This document shows positions 54,059 to 62,184 of a stretch of DNA of 64,000 nt, piece by piece (positions within the stretch are counted from its first letter, which is position 1; the number at the start of each line of letters is the position of its first letter). The translations under genes and the position numbers were made by a program. Under the pieces are notes generated by a model that saw nothing but the letters and a program-made list of their open reading frames with translations, was not told where the DNA came from and did no database searches. Origin of the DNA: Vallitalea pronyensis (lineage in GTDB: Bacteria; Bacillota; Clostridia; Lachnospirales; Vallitaleaceae); assembly GCF_018141445.1 (NCBI RefSeq), contig NZ_CP058649.1, positions 639,001 through 703,000 of the forward strand, in the 5' to 3' direction.

Positions 54059-56344
54059 ATGAAGTTAAATAAAAGGCTGCTTGTGGTAGTTTTGTTGGTA
54101 TTTGTATTGCTTAATAATAGTTTATGTAGTTTTGCAGCTGAAAATAAACTTGATTTAAATAGTAAAGTAGATATACTTAATGAGTTAAATATAGTCAAGG
54201 GTAATGGTGTTAGCTATGATCTTGATAGTCAGTTATCAAGAGCTCAAGCTGCTGCTTTTATCGTTAGATTATTAGGTGAAGAAGAAGAAGTTCAAGATAA
54301 TAAGTTGAAATATATGACGACTAAATTTTCAGACGTCTCTAAAGAGAAGTGGTATGCGCCCTATATTGGTTATTGCGCTGAGAAGGGTATTATTAACGGG
54401 TACTCAAATAGTTCATTTGGACCAGATGATACAGTTGGAGAACAAGCGTTTTTAAAATTAGTATTAGTAGCATTAGGTTATGTATATAATGATGATTTTA
54501 CTTGGTCTGATGTTTTTGCATTCTCTTATGGAAAAGGATTAGTAAAGGATGTGAGTTATTCAAACGGATATAAAGGGAACCCTAAATTTAATAGAGGAAA
54601 TGTTTGTGAGTTGATTTTTACTGCATTAAGCATGAAACATGCAGAAACAAATATGAGGATGATCGAAAGATTTATTGGCAAATATATCATAACAAAAGAT
54701 AAAGCAACAGAATATAAATTAGTAGATGATGTACTAGAAACAAGTATTACAAGTATTAAAGCAGTTAGTGAAAATAGAATTGAAGTTTCATTTAATGAAT
54801 CTATTCATGATTTTACAACAGATAATCTATTGATATATAAAACGAAAGATGGTCATACGCTACCAGTAACTAGTATTAATAAAAAAGAGGATCAAAATAC
54901 TTATATTATAGAAATAAGTAAAAATCAAGAAGTTGATGAAGAATACACATTACTGATTGACCGAGTAGTTGACTTTAAAGGAAATTCTTCAACATCATTT
55001 AGTAAAAAATTTCTTGGGTTTAGAGCAGAAGAAGTTCAATCTGATTTTTTTAAAATAAGTAAAGTTGTACCTGTAAGCAATAATATTATTTATGTGTATT
55101 TTACTCAACCAATAAACGATAATGCATTACAAACGTCCTATTACACGTTATTAAAAGATGATATAGATGTTGTAAAAGGTAATAATTCTAATATAGAAGT
55201 AAATAAATTATCTACAAGCGATAATGCAGTAGCAATTTATTTTAGTAACTATATATTTACAGATGAAGAGTATTTTGCGATTGCCATTGATGGTAACATA
55301 AATAGTAGTTATGCAGTAAAATTAAACGATGGAAAAGGTGATAAGGTTAAATTTAAGTCGGTAACTGTGGCAAATACACCATTTGAAGTTGATAATTGCA
55401 TACAATTAAATAATAAGACAGTTGAAATAAGATTTAATAAACAAGTCAATCCTATTATAGCCAAGCAAGTTTTTAGTTATTACATAACGGATGATACAGG
55501 CTATGCCATAAGAGTTAATAATGCAATAGTTGTGAATGAAGGTCAAGGGGCGGGTAAAATTGTTCGTTTAGAACTAGAGGAAAATTTAAAAGTGAATAAG
55601 CAGTATAATGTCATGATTAATAATATGCAGGATATTTCAAGGCAATTTACCATTAATTTTAAAGAATATAATTTCACGAGTTTCTATTATAGTGCAAAAG
55701 ATATTGTTATTGATGCTGTCATACCACTAGATGAGAGTACATTGATAGTATACATTGATGAACCTGTAGAACAAGAATCTGCTCAAAGTATTGCTAATTA
55801 TCAGATACATGGAGTTACAAATACATCATACGTGGCTATTCCATCTGGTGTATATTATAACAAATTGGAAGATCCTAATAAAATCAAGATATATCTACCA
55901 GCTGACAAGAAGTTAAAAGCATCTTATACATATAATTTTAGAATATTAACCTCATTAAAAGACTCTATGGGAAATTATCAGTCAACACTTAAGAACTATA
56001 AATTTGTACAAAATACATCTATCTCTATGGATACTAAAATATCTGAAGCAAAAGTTGTTGGAGAAAATACGATTAAATTAAGTTTTAGTAAAGAAATCGC
56101 CAAAAATTTCATTAACGTAAATAATTCAAATTATACTTTAACATATATTGATAATGGTTTAGAGTATAATAAAATACCAATTAGTACAAGTTATATAAAT
56201 CCTACTACAATCATACTAAAATTTGATGCATTGGATATAGAACGACAGTATACTATAACATATGGTAAGCTTGTTGATTTTGGTAATAACGAAACGATAA
56301 ATACCAATAAAAAGAACAAAATGGTAGTAACTATTGGTAATTAA
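54059..56344 (+). CDS. SLH-domain secreted protein with Ig-like domains (761 aa)
   Basis: Signal peptide to about residue 27 (SFAAE). SLH motifs: LSRAQAAAFIVRLLGEEEE, KFSDVSKEKWYAPYIGYCAEKGIINGYSNSSFGPDD, EQAFLKLVLVALGY. The remaining 550 residues are diverged Ig-like units (SIKAVSENRIEVSFNESIHD, KVVPVSNNIIYVYFTQPIND, CIQLNNKTVEIRFNKQVNP, DAVIPLDESTLIVYIDEPVE, EAKVVGENTIKLSFSKEIA). Order and wording of units follow those of the 750-residue protein, so the two arose by gene duplication. The 78-base gap before it has no clear terminator, so it may be co-transcribed with the two genes upstream. Ribosome site TTAGGAGATG. Confidence 0.85.
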   Translation: MKLNKRLLVVVLLVFVLLNNSLCSFAAENKLDLNSKVDILNELNIVKGNGVSYDLDSQLSRAQAAAFIVRLLGEEEEVQDNKLKYMTTKFSDVSKEKWYAPYIGYCAEKGIINGYSNSSFGPDDTVGEQAFLKLVLVALGYVYNDDFTWSDVFAFSYGKGLVKDVSYSNGYKGNPKFNRGNVCELIFTALSMKHAETNMRMIERFIGKYIITKDKATEYKLVDDVLETSITSIKAVSENRIEVSFNESIHDFTTDNLLIYKTKDGHTLPVTSINKKEDQNTYIIEISKNQEVDEEYTLLIDRVVDFKGNSSTSFSKKFLGFRAEEVQSDFFKISKVVPVSNNIIYVYFTQPINDNALQTSYYTLLKDDIDVVKGNNSNIEVNKLSTSDNAVAIYFSNYIFTDEEYFAIAIDGNINSSYAVKLNDGKGDKVKFKSVTVANTPFEVDNCIQLNNKTVEIRFNKQVNPIIAKQVFSYYITDDTGYAIRVNNAIVVNEGQGAGKIVRLELEENLKVNKQYNVMINNMQDISRQFTINFKEYNFTSFYYSAKDIVIDAVIPLDESTLIVYIDEPVEQESAQSIANYQIHGVTNTSYVAIPSGVYYNKLEDPNKIKIYLPADKKLKASYTYNFRILTSLKDSMGNYQSTLKNYKFVQNTSISMDTKISEAKVVGENTIKLSFSKEIAKNFINVNNSNYTLTYIDNGLEYNKIPISTSYINPTTIILKFDALDIERQYTITYGKLVDFGNNETINTNKKNKMVVTIGN

Positions 56345-56391
56345 TAATTGTTATAAAATCTACAGTTTTTCTATGAAAATATATGATTTTA

Positions 56392-56420
56392 TTGTATTAG
56401 ATTGTCTATAATGGTATAAT
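56392..56420 (+). promoter_or_regulatory. Promoter of the single-Ig mini protein
   Basis: TTGTAT (56392-56397), 17-base spacer, perfect TATAAT (56415-56420), about 37 bases before the start codon. Confidence 0.65.
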
Positions 56421-56457
56421 TTAGTAGAGATACTTATTTTGAGAAGGAGAAAAAAAT

Positions 56458-56838
56458 ATGAAAAAAATTATAGCTTTAAGTACGCTAGTAATGGTAGTCA
56501 TGATAATTAATTCAATAAGTATTTTTGCTAATAATAATCAAGACATGCCTCATGTTTTAATGGTATGGGCACCATCTAACACATCTATAGAGATTGTTTT
56601 TAGCGAAGAAGTAACACAGGAAAGTGCTGAAAATGAAGATAACTATATTATCAATGAGTTATATGGTCCATTGGACTTAATTGTTGTGGATGCTCAGTTA
56701 GATGAGTCTAAGACAAAAGTATTATTAACTACCGCTAACCAAAAAGTTCCTATGCTTTATCAAGTAAGTGTTAGCAATGTATATGATATGAATGGTAATG
56801 TCATTAAAGACCAAAAAATATTTACAGGCAGAAATTAA
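56458..56838 (+). CDS. Small secreted protein made of one Ig-like S-layer domain (126 aa)
   Basis: A signal peptide of about 25 residues (MKKIIALSTLVMVVMIINSISIFA) and then a single unit of the same Ig-like family found in the neighbours: HVLMVWAPSNTSIEIVFSEEVTQESAENEDNYIINE ... VLLTTANQKVPMLYQVSVSNVYDMNGNVI. No SLH region. It has its own promoter, strong ribosome site GAGAAGGAG and terminator, so it is a functional gene, not a fragment. It may cap, regulate or fill gaps in the lattice; function inferred only. Confidence 0.85.
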   Translation: MKKIIALSTLVMVVMIINSISIFANNNQDMPHVLMVWAPSNTSIEIVFSEEVTQESAENEDNYIINELYGPLDLIVVDAQLDESKTKVLLTTANQKVPMLYQVSVSNVYDMNGNVIKDQKIFTGRN

Positions 56839-56852
56839 ACATATTATATGAT

Positions 56853-56880
56853 AAAGAGGCAATCTAAAGATTGCCTCTTT
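56853..56880. terminator. Bidirectional terminator
   Basis: Perfect arms AAAGAGGCAATCT (56853-56865) and AGATTGCCTCTTT (56868-56880) with a two-base centre, between two convergent genes. Confidence 0.85.
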
Positions 56881-56896
56881 ATTAATATACCTATAC

Positions 56897-57697
56897 TCAA
56901 TTACCTACGAACAATGTATACGGAACGTTAGACATATAATCATAATTAGCACCATAGATAAGAACGGTGTATTCATGTCCAGCTACAGCATTAAAATTAA
57001 CATAGTCTGTTTTTCCAGCTCCAAGGAAACTGGAGCCAAGCGTTGTTCCAGTTGCACGATCTAGAACATGCATATCATAATTTTTATTACTTGGGCTAAT
57101 AAGCTGTAACTTCATAGGTCCACTGTTATTAGCGGTAAATTTATACCAATCCATATCATTAGGTGATGATATGCTAGCATTAACGTTTGAATAAATATCT
57201 ACATCAAATGCAAGATGATTCTCATTATTATTCTCATATGCAGCATCTAATGAGTTACTAAAATTAGTTTGCTTTAGTTCATATTGCTCTGTTGAGAAAC
57301 CATAGCTTGGTGAGTAAACAAAAAAATAGTATTCATAATTTTTAGTTACTGGAATTTTTATAGTGTCAGTACCACCTACACCAGCATTGTTAACTACTGC
57401 AACTCTCTCTAGATCACCTTGTGGGTCTTTGTAATGAATAATTAAGCAATAGTCTTGTCCTGCTGGTGAATCTAGTGCAAATGAAGCATATCCATTTGAA
57501 TAGTATTGTGTTTTAAACCAATCTTGGTCATATTGTTGGTAAATAGCTGATTTAATAGGCATAAACTGTAGTGGTACAGATGCTGCCGTTGCAATTGAAT
57601 TATTTGGTTCGTATGTATCCCCAGAAGCCATTATAAAAGTAGTATTAGAAAAAATTAAAGCTATACATATTATTCCAGTTATTAATTTTTTTATCAT
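56897..57697 (-). CDS. Secreted protein with two pre-peptidase C-terminal-type (PPC) domains
   Basis: 266 residues from the ATG at 57697; the frame is open 15 codons further but the ribosome site GGGAG precedes the inner ATG (MIKKLITGIICIALIFSN, a signal peptide, cleavage near residue 25). Two similar domains follow: the first from EPNNSIATAASVPLQFMPIKSAIYQQYDQDWFKTQYYSNG, the second from AYENNNENHLAFDVDIYSNVNASISSPNDMDWYKFTANNSG. Both carry the EPNN/ENN start and DxDWYKF pattern of PPC domains, which are usually attached to secreted proteases; here no protease is present. Probably a surface or matrix protein. Confidence 0.8.
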   Translation of the reverse strand: MIKKLITGIICIALIFSNTTFIMASGDTYEPNNSIATAASVPLQFMPIKSAIYQQYDQDWFKTQYYSNGYASFALDSPAGQDYCLIIHYKDPQGDLERVAVVNNAGVGGTDTIKIPVTKNYEYYFFVYSPSYGFSTEQYELKQTNFSNSLDAAYENNNENHLAFDVDIYSNVNASISSPNDMDWYKFTANNSGPMKLQLISPSNKNYDMHVLDRATGTTLGSSFLGAGKTDYVNFNAVAGHEYTVLIYGANYDYMSNVPYTLFVGN

Positions 57698-57742
57698 ATG
57701 TAAATCTCCCATCAATTTTATTGTAAGGTGAATACTGTGCAC

Positions 57743-58098
57743 AGAATACCCATTACTATATCTATTATATCAATAAAATTAAAAATATTATGTCAAAATA
57801 TGATGAAAAATTAAAAATTAATAATTATATAATGTATCTAATCTTAATTTAATAATTATATAATGAAAAATAAATGAAATAGTTTAAAAAAAGCACAAAT
57901 ATCAATACTTTTACTTTTTGTGGGTTAACTTCTGTTTTGTGTTGTATTACATTGTTATTCTTTCACTTTGTGGTTGGTTAAATTTTTTTATAGGCATATA
58001 CCTTAACAGATTTATACAGAAAAGGAGCAAAATTCATAAAAGAATCCTGCTCCTTTTTTTAGATATTTGATCCCTGCTATTTTAATGTTTCAAACAAA
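57743..58098. other. Very AT-rich spacer between the PPC and S-layer genes
   Basis: Extremely AT-rich. Contains a 17-base direct repeat TTAATAATTATATAATG at 57818-57834 and 57849-57865 (period 31) and the terminator at 58021-58056. No gene. Confidence 0.6.
58021..58056. terminator. Terminator of the 1122-aa S-layer gene
   Basis: Arms AAAGGAGCA (58021-58029) and TGCTCCTTT (58048-58056) with an inner ATTC/GAAT stem. T runs on both strands. Confidence 0.75.
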
Positions 58099-61000
58099 TT
58101 ACTTAGCAACAAATTTAGCAGTTTTATCTGTATCTACACTACCCACATTAGCTTCATCTTTGATATCGGAGCTTGATTGGATAGATACTACAAGTAACTC
58201 ACCAGTTGTTGTATCTGTATCTAGTGTAAGTGTATATGTTTTATCATCTACTTTTGCTACACTATCAACGGTATAACCATCAATTGAGAAGTCAGAACTA
58301 TCAACGCCTTGAACAAACTCACTGAAAGTCACTTTTACTGTATCTGAAGAAGTAGCTACAGCTGTTAACAATCTTGGCGCTGCATTTTCAGTTGTTACAG
58401 ATACAAATTTAGAAGTATTATCGTCCATTACAAGACCATTTTTATTAATAACATGATCTTTATTTAACTCAACATCATATACAATTGAGCTATCAAATGG
58501 TGTACCGGAGAAGAATACACGTACTTTGTTACCATCGCTACCTTCTGCACGAACAAGTACAGGTGTAATTTCTGTGCTATCTTTTTTAACTTTTACATCT
58601 GTGTTAACTAAGGAAGCTACATCAACGATTTGATCGAAGATGATATCAAATGTATTGTTATCAATGGATACGATGTTAGAAATTTTAGCACCTTTTACTT
58701 CTGTGTTAATACCACCGAATAATACTTTATTATTATCATTCTCTGTATCAAGCATTACTAAGCCAAAAACATCTTTTACTTTAGCTGATTCAACTTCTGC
58801 AGTGTATAAAACAGCAGATTCAAATGTATCACCTGTGTAGTAAATGGTTAAGGACATTTTGTCACTTGCAAGTACAGTGTTTTGGATTGTACCTGTGAAT
58901 TCATCTACACCAGTTTTATCATGGGTGATTGTAACATCATCAGTATCAATAGAACCGTCAATCATGATTGGCTCACTGAACATTATTTTTAATGTTTGGT
59001 TGTTAAGCAGCATAGCTGAAGTAACTTTTGGAGCAGGATTTGATACGGAAGTTGAAGCAAATAATGCACTGTTGTTTGTAGTGGCGCTAACAGCATTACC
59101 AGCTGCATCTGTAACATTTGCAACAGTAACTTTGTAGATGACACCACTCTTCATGGTTACACCACTAAATAATAAGGTAGCTGTACGCTTATCATCACTT
59201 AATATTACTTTAGTAGCATTTTCAGGAAGTTTATGTGAAGCATGCTCATTACCTGATGAATAAGCAAATGTGAAGTTTCCTTCTACAACGGTAGCAGGAT
59301 CCAATTCTTCGCTGAATGTTACAACAACTGTATTGTTGTTAAGAGCTACTGCAGAATTAACAGCTGGAGCTGATGTGTCATCAGTACCTATACCTGCAAA
59401 TTCAGCTGTGTCTTTATCTTCATTTAATACGTTACCACTTAGATCGGTAACACCTGTAACATCAACAGTATAAACTTTAGAAGCTTGCTTAGCAGTTGTT
59501 AAAATCCATACAGTACCATCTGTTACGGTTGTATCTTTCACAACTTTTGTTGGGTACCCAAGTTCTGCACCTAAGTAATAGTTATATGGTAACTCAGCAA
59601 ACTCTTTGTCCATAGGCTCATTAAAGGTTACCTTTACGGACATGTTACCAAGAGATTGAGCATCTTTGACTTCTGGTTTTTGAGTATCAACAGCTTTACC
59701 AGCAAATGCTTTATCATCATGGTCACTATCAATTACATTACCAACTAAGTCTGTTACGTTTTCTACTTTTACAGTGTAAACGTGAGGAGAAGATTGAGCA
59801 CTAGTTGTTAATACCACTTCCGCTTCATTATCTTGACGCTCAGCACTTGTAATTGTTAAGCCATCAATTGTATAGTTTGCTGCGTTTTCTGCTGTTACTT
59901 CGTCCACTTTTTCATCAAAGATAACTTTAACAGTTGTATTTGTTAATGGAGTTGCAGCAACTAAACGAGGTTTAGTAGAATCTGGAGCGATACCAGCAAA
60001 TAATGATTCATCATGATCAGAGTCAATCATATTGCCTTCAAGGTCAGTTACACCTGTAACCACAACTTTGTAGATTGTTGTTGTTTGTTGAGCACTGGTT
60101 GTTAAAATAACACGTGATTTATCTGTTTGTCTTTCAGCTTTAAGAACATCAAGACCTTCAATACTATAGTTAGCTACGTTTTCAGCTTTTGCTTCATCCA
60201 ATGCTTCTGAGAAGATTAATTCAACAGAAGTATTCGTTAATGAAACGGTTGATTGAAGCTCAGGCTTATCTTCGTCTTTTGGAAGTCCACCAAATTGATA
60301 CTCATCATGATCAGTACTAATGACATTCTCTGATAAGTCAGTAACGTTTTTAACAACTACTTTGTATATAGTACCTTGCTCTTGAGAAGAAGTCGTTAAA
60401 ATAATAGTTGTTTTGATTGGATTATCATCAGCATCTACTTCATAAGCAGCACTTGATACAGTAAGACCATCAATTGTGTAGTTAGAAGCTATAAGAGCGT
60501 TAGCATCAACTTCTTCACTGAAGTTTAATTGTACAGTTTTATTAGCAGTAGCTACAGCAGAAGTTAACTCAGGTTTATCTGTATCAGCAGCTTTTGCTAC
60601 AAATTTGTAAGCTGTACCATCATAAGTTAATGTATACAATGCATTAGCTTTTAAAGCATCTGTCTTAAGTCTTATGGTTGTACCGTTATCTCTAATATGA
60701 GCACTTTCAATAGCAGCTTCTTTGTTATCACTATCTACAAGTTTAAATACACTTGTTGATGGTGCAACAACAGTTGTTTTATTTAACTTTACATCTTGAA
60801 TAGATGAGTTAACTGATACAACAGATTTTACATCAAGTTTCGTAATAACAATAGGCGTTCCAAGCTCTTCACCCAATGTTACATCAGAACCTTTTGCAAA
60901 AAGTGTTAAAGCATCATAAGTGAATACAGCAAAGTGTAACTCTTTAATGATTGTAGCCATGTTCACGTCGCTTGCATCTCCAACTAAACCGATTTCAGCA

Positions 61001-61467
61001 GCTTTTGCAGGAACAGTTCCCCAAGTGTAGTCAGCTGGGTCTTCGTAGTTAAGAGACTCAAGTAATACTTTAGCATATTCTTGAGAGTTAATCTTTTGAT
61101 AAGGTCTGAACGTACCATCTGGGTAACCAGCTACCCCTATCTCTGGATTAGCTTTTAAGTATGCCATTAATCGTTTTTGGTAATCGTTTTGTCCTTCAGC
61201 ATCTGCGAAAGTATCTTTACCTTCGAAATCAAATGCCAACATGTCGTCCTCTAGACCCTGAAGTCTAAGTAACATGACGATAGAACGATATCTCGTCATT
61301 TCTTTTGTTCCGTCAACGCCGTGGCCTTCGCCTTTTAAGACGCCAAGCTGTACGAGTTTGTCAAGTTTAGCTTGATCGTTTACTGCACTAGCAAAACTCG
61401 GTACAGTAGAGAATAATACGCATGCAGCAAGTGCAAACGCTACAATTTTTCTCATTGCTTTTTTCAT
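58099..61467 (-). CDS. S-layer-type protein with SLH-like N terminus and eight Ig-like domains (1122 aa)
   Basis: Signal peptide to about residue 26 (SFAS). Residues 30-210 are the divergent SLH-like region (LVQLGVLKGEGHGVDGTKEMTRYRSIVMLLRLQGLEDDMLAFDFEGKDTFADA, AYLKANPEIGVAGYPDGTFRPYQKI, YAKVLLESLNY). After one linking unit, eight tandem Ig-like units start at residues about 295 onward (DTDKPEL, DEDKPEL, DSTKPRL, DTQKPEV, DTSAPAV, NPAPKV, EVKGAKI, ENAAPRL). Four of these contain an acidic DSDHDE-like loop that could bind calcium. Strong ribosome site AAGGAGG, long leader. With the gene at 45099 it is a main S-layer candidate. Confidence 0.9.
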   Translation of the reverse strand: MKKAMRKIVAFALAACVLFSTVPSFASAVNDQAKLDKLVQLGVLKGEGHGVDGTKEMTRYRSIVMLLRLQGLEDDMLAFDFEGKDTFADAEGQNDYQKRLMAYLKANPEIGVAGYPDGTFRPYQKINSQEYAKVLLESLNYEDPADYTWGTVPAKAAEIGLVGDASDVNMATIIKELHFAVFTYDALTLFAKGSDVTLGEELGTPIVITKLDVKSVVSVNSSIQDVKLNKTTVVAPSTSVFKLVDSDNKEAAIESAHIRDNGTTIRLKTDALKANALYTLTYDGTAYKFVAKAADTDKPELTSAVATANKTVQLNFSEEVDANALIASNYTIDGLTVSSAAYEVDADDNPIKTTIILTTSSQEQGTIYKVVVKNVTDLSENVISTDHDEYQFGGLPKDEDKPELQSTVSLTNTSVELIFSEALDEAKAENVANYSIEGLDVLKAERQTDKSRVILTTSAQQTTTIYKVVVTGVTDLEGNMIDSDHDESLFAGIAPDSTKPRLVAATPLTNTTVKVIFDEKVDEVTAENAANYTIDGLTITSAERQDNEAEVVLTTSAQSSPHVYTVKVENVTDLVGNVIDSDHDDKAFAGKAVDTQKPEVKDAQSLGNMSVKVTFNEPMDKEFAELPYNYYLGAELGYPTKVVKDTTVTDGTVWILTTAKQASKVYTVDVTGVTDLSGNVLNEDKDTAEFAGIGTDDTSAPAVNSAVALNNNTVVVTFSEELDPATVVEGNFTFAYSSGNEHASHKLPENATKVILSDDKRTATLLFSGVTMKSGVIYKVTVANVTDAAGNAVSATTNNSALFASTSVSNPAPKVTSAMLLNNQTLKIMFSEPIMIDGSIDTDDVTITHDKTGVDEFTGTIQNTVLASDKMSLTIYYTGDTFESAVLYTAEVESAKVKDVFGLVMLDTENDNNKVLFGGINTEVKGAKISNIVSIDNNTFDIIFDQIVDVASLVNTDVKVKKDSTEITPVLVRAEGSDGNKVRVFFSGTPFDSSIVYDVELNKDHVINKNGLVMDDNTSKFVSVTTENAAPRLLTAVATSSDTVKVTFSEFVQGVDSSDFSIDGYTVDSVAKVDDKTYTLTLDTDTTTGELLVVSIQSSSDIKDEANVGSVDTDKTAKFVAK
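58102..60585 (-). repeat. Eight tandem Ig-like coding repeats
   Basis: About 300-base coding repeats, the first four very alike in protein (LTTSAQ, VTDL.GN.I.SDHD, FAG), the last four diverged. They code for domains of residues 295-1122 of the 1122-residue protein. Confidence 0.75.
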
Positions 61468-61953
61468 TGCTTAAAATCCTCCTTATTGAATTATAATTTT
61501 TCCTGCTCATTGAACGTAACTCTCCAAACCAGAAGAGGGTTCAAGTTTTTTCATATAAGTTGCTTTGCATAAGGTTGAGGATTTCATTTGGACATTCCGT
61601 CAATTATTGACACAATAAGAAAGCTCGTTCTTTTTATCCATGTAAAAAAACGTGGTGCGCCTATAGAAGGGAATATAATGTTATGAAATTTTTCTCAAAT
61701 AAATGACTTCACCTTGTCATCTCATATGTACAACTTATATGTGCTGACTGCTTGATTAAAGCAATCAATAACTGGTTATTATGTAGACTAATTATGTCAA
61801 CCATTACAGTAATATTGTAGCGAAGAGAAAATAAAATATCAACGCATAAAATCTTCCAAAAAAAGAGAGGATTTTAAATAAAAGACACCTGTTTAAAATT
61901 GGTAAGAAGTTGAAATGGATTAAAAACCGTTTAAAATGGGGAAAATATAAACT

Positions 61954-62103
61954 ATGAGTGTTGAAATGAACGAAGAAGGTGATAGCTTTATTGGAGAAAT
62001 CAAGAGATGTTTGAAATATAAATGTAACTTTTTACAATATTGTGACAAACCAAAGATGCGTATTTATCCTGTGTTTTTAAATAAAAGCCTTTACAATTAC
62101 TGA
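61954..62103 (+). CDS. Possible 49-residue peptide
   Basis: ATG at 61954, stop at 62101-62103; begins MSVEMNEEGDSFIGEIKRCL and has three Cys. A GGGGA lies 10 bases upstream. It overlaps the -35 box of the M23 promoter. No family recognised; could be chance. Confidence 0.22.
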   Translation: MSVEMNEEGDSFIGEIKRCLKYKCNFLQYCDKPKMRIYPVFLNKSLYNY

Positions 62104-62118
62104 GCAATTTGGTAAAAT
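62090..62118 (+). promoter_or_regulatory. Promoter of the M23 peptidase gene
   Basis: TTTACA (62090-62095), 17-base spacer, TAAAAT (62113-62118), about 66 bases before the start codon. Confidence 0.6.
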
Positions 62119-62184
62119 TAAGTTAATTTATTACAAAAATATTACATGAGGATTGAAAAAGTATTACTTGGAGGATTAAAAGAA

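Larger units (their letters stand above)
61468..62184. other. Divergent promoter region of S-layer and M23 genes
   Basis: 717 bases, AT-rich. Contains the minus-strand leader of the S-layer gene, a possible 49-codon frame at 61954-62103 and the M23 promoter at 62090-62118. No clear minus-strand promoter pair was found, and no stable RNA fold. Confidence 0.55.
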
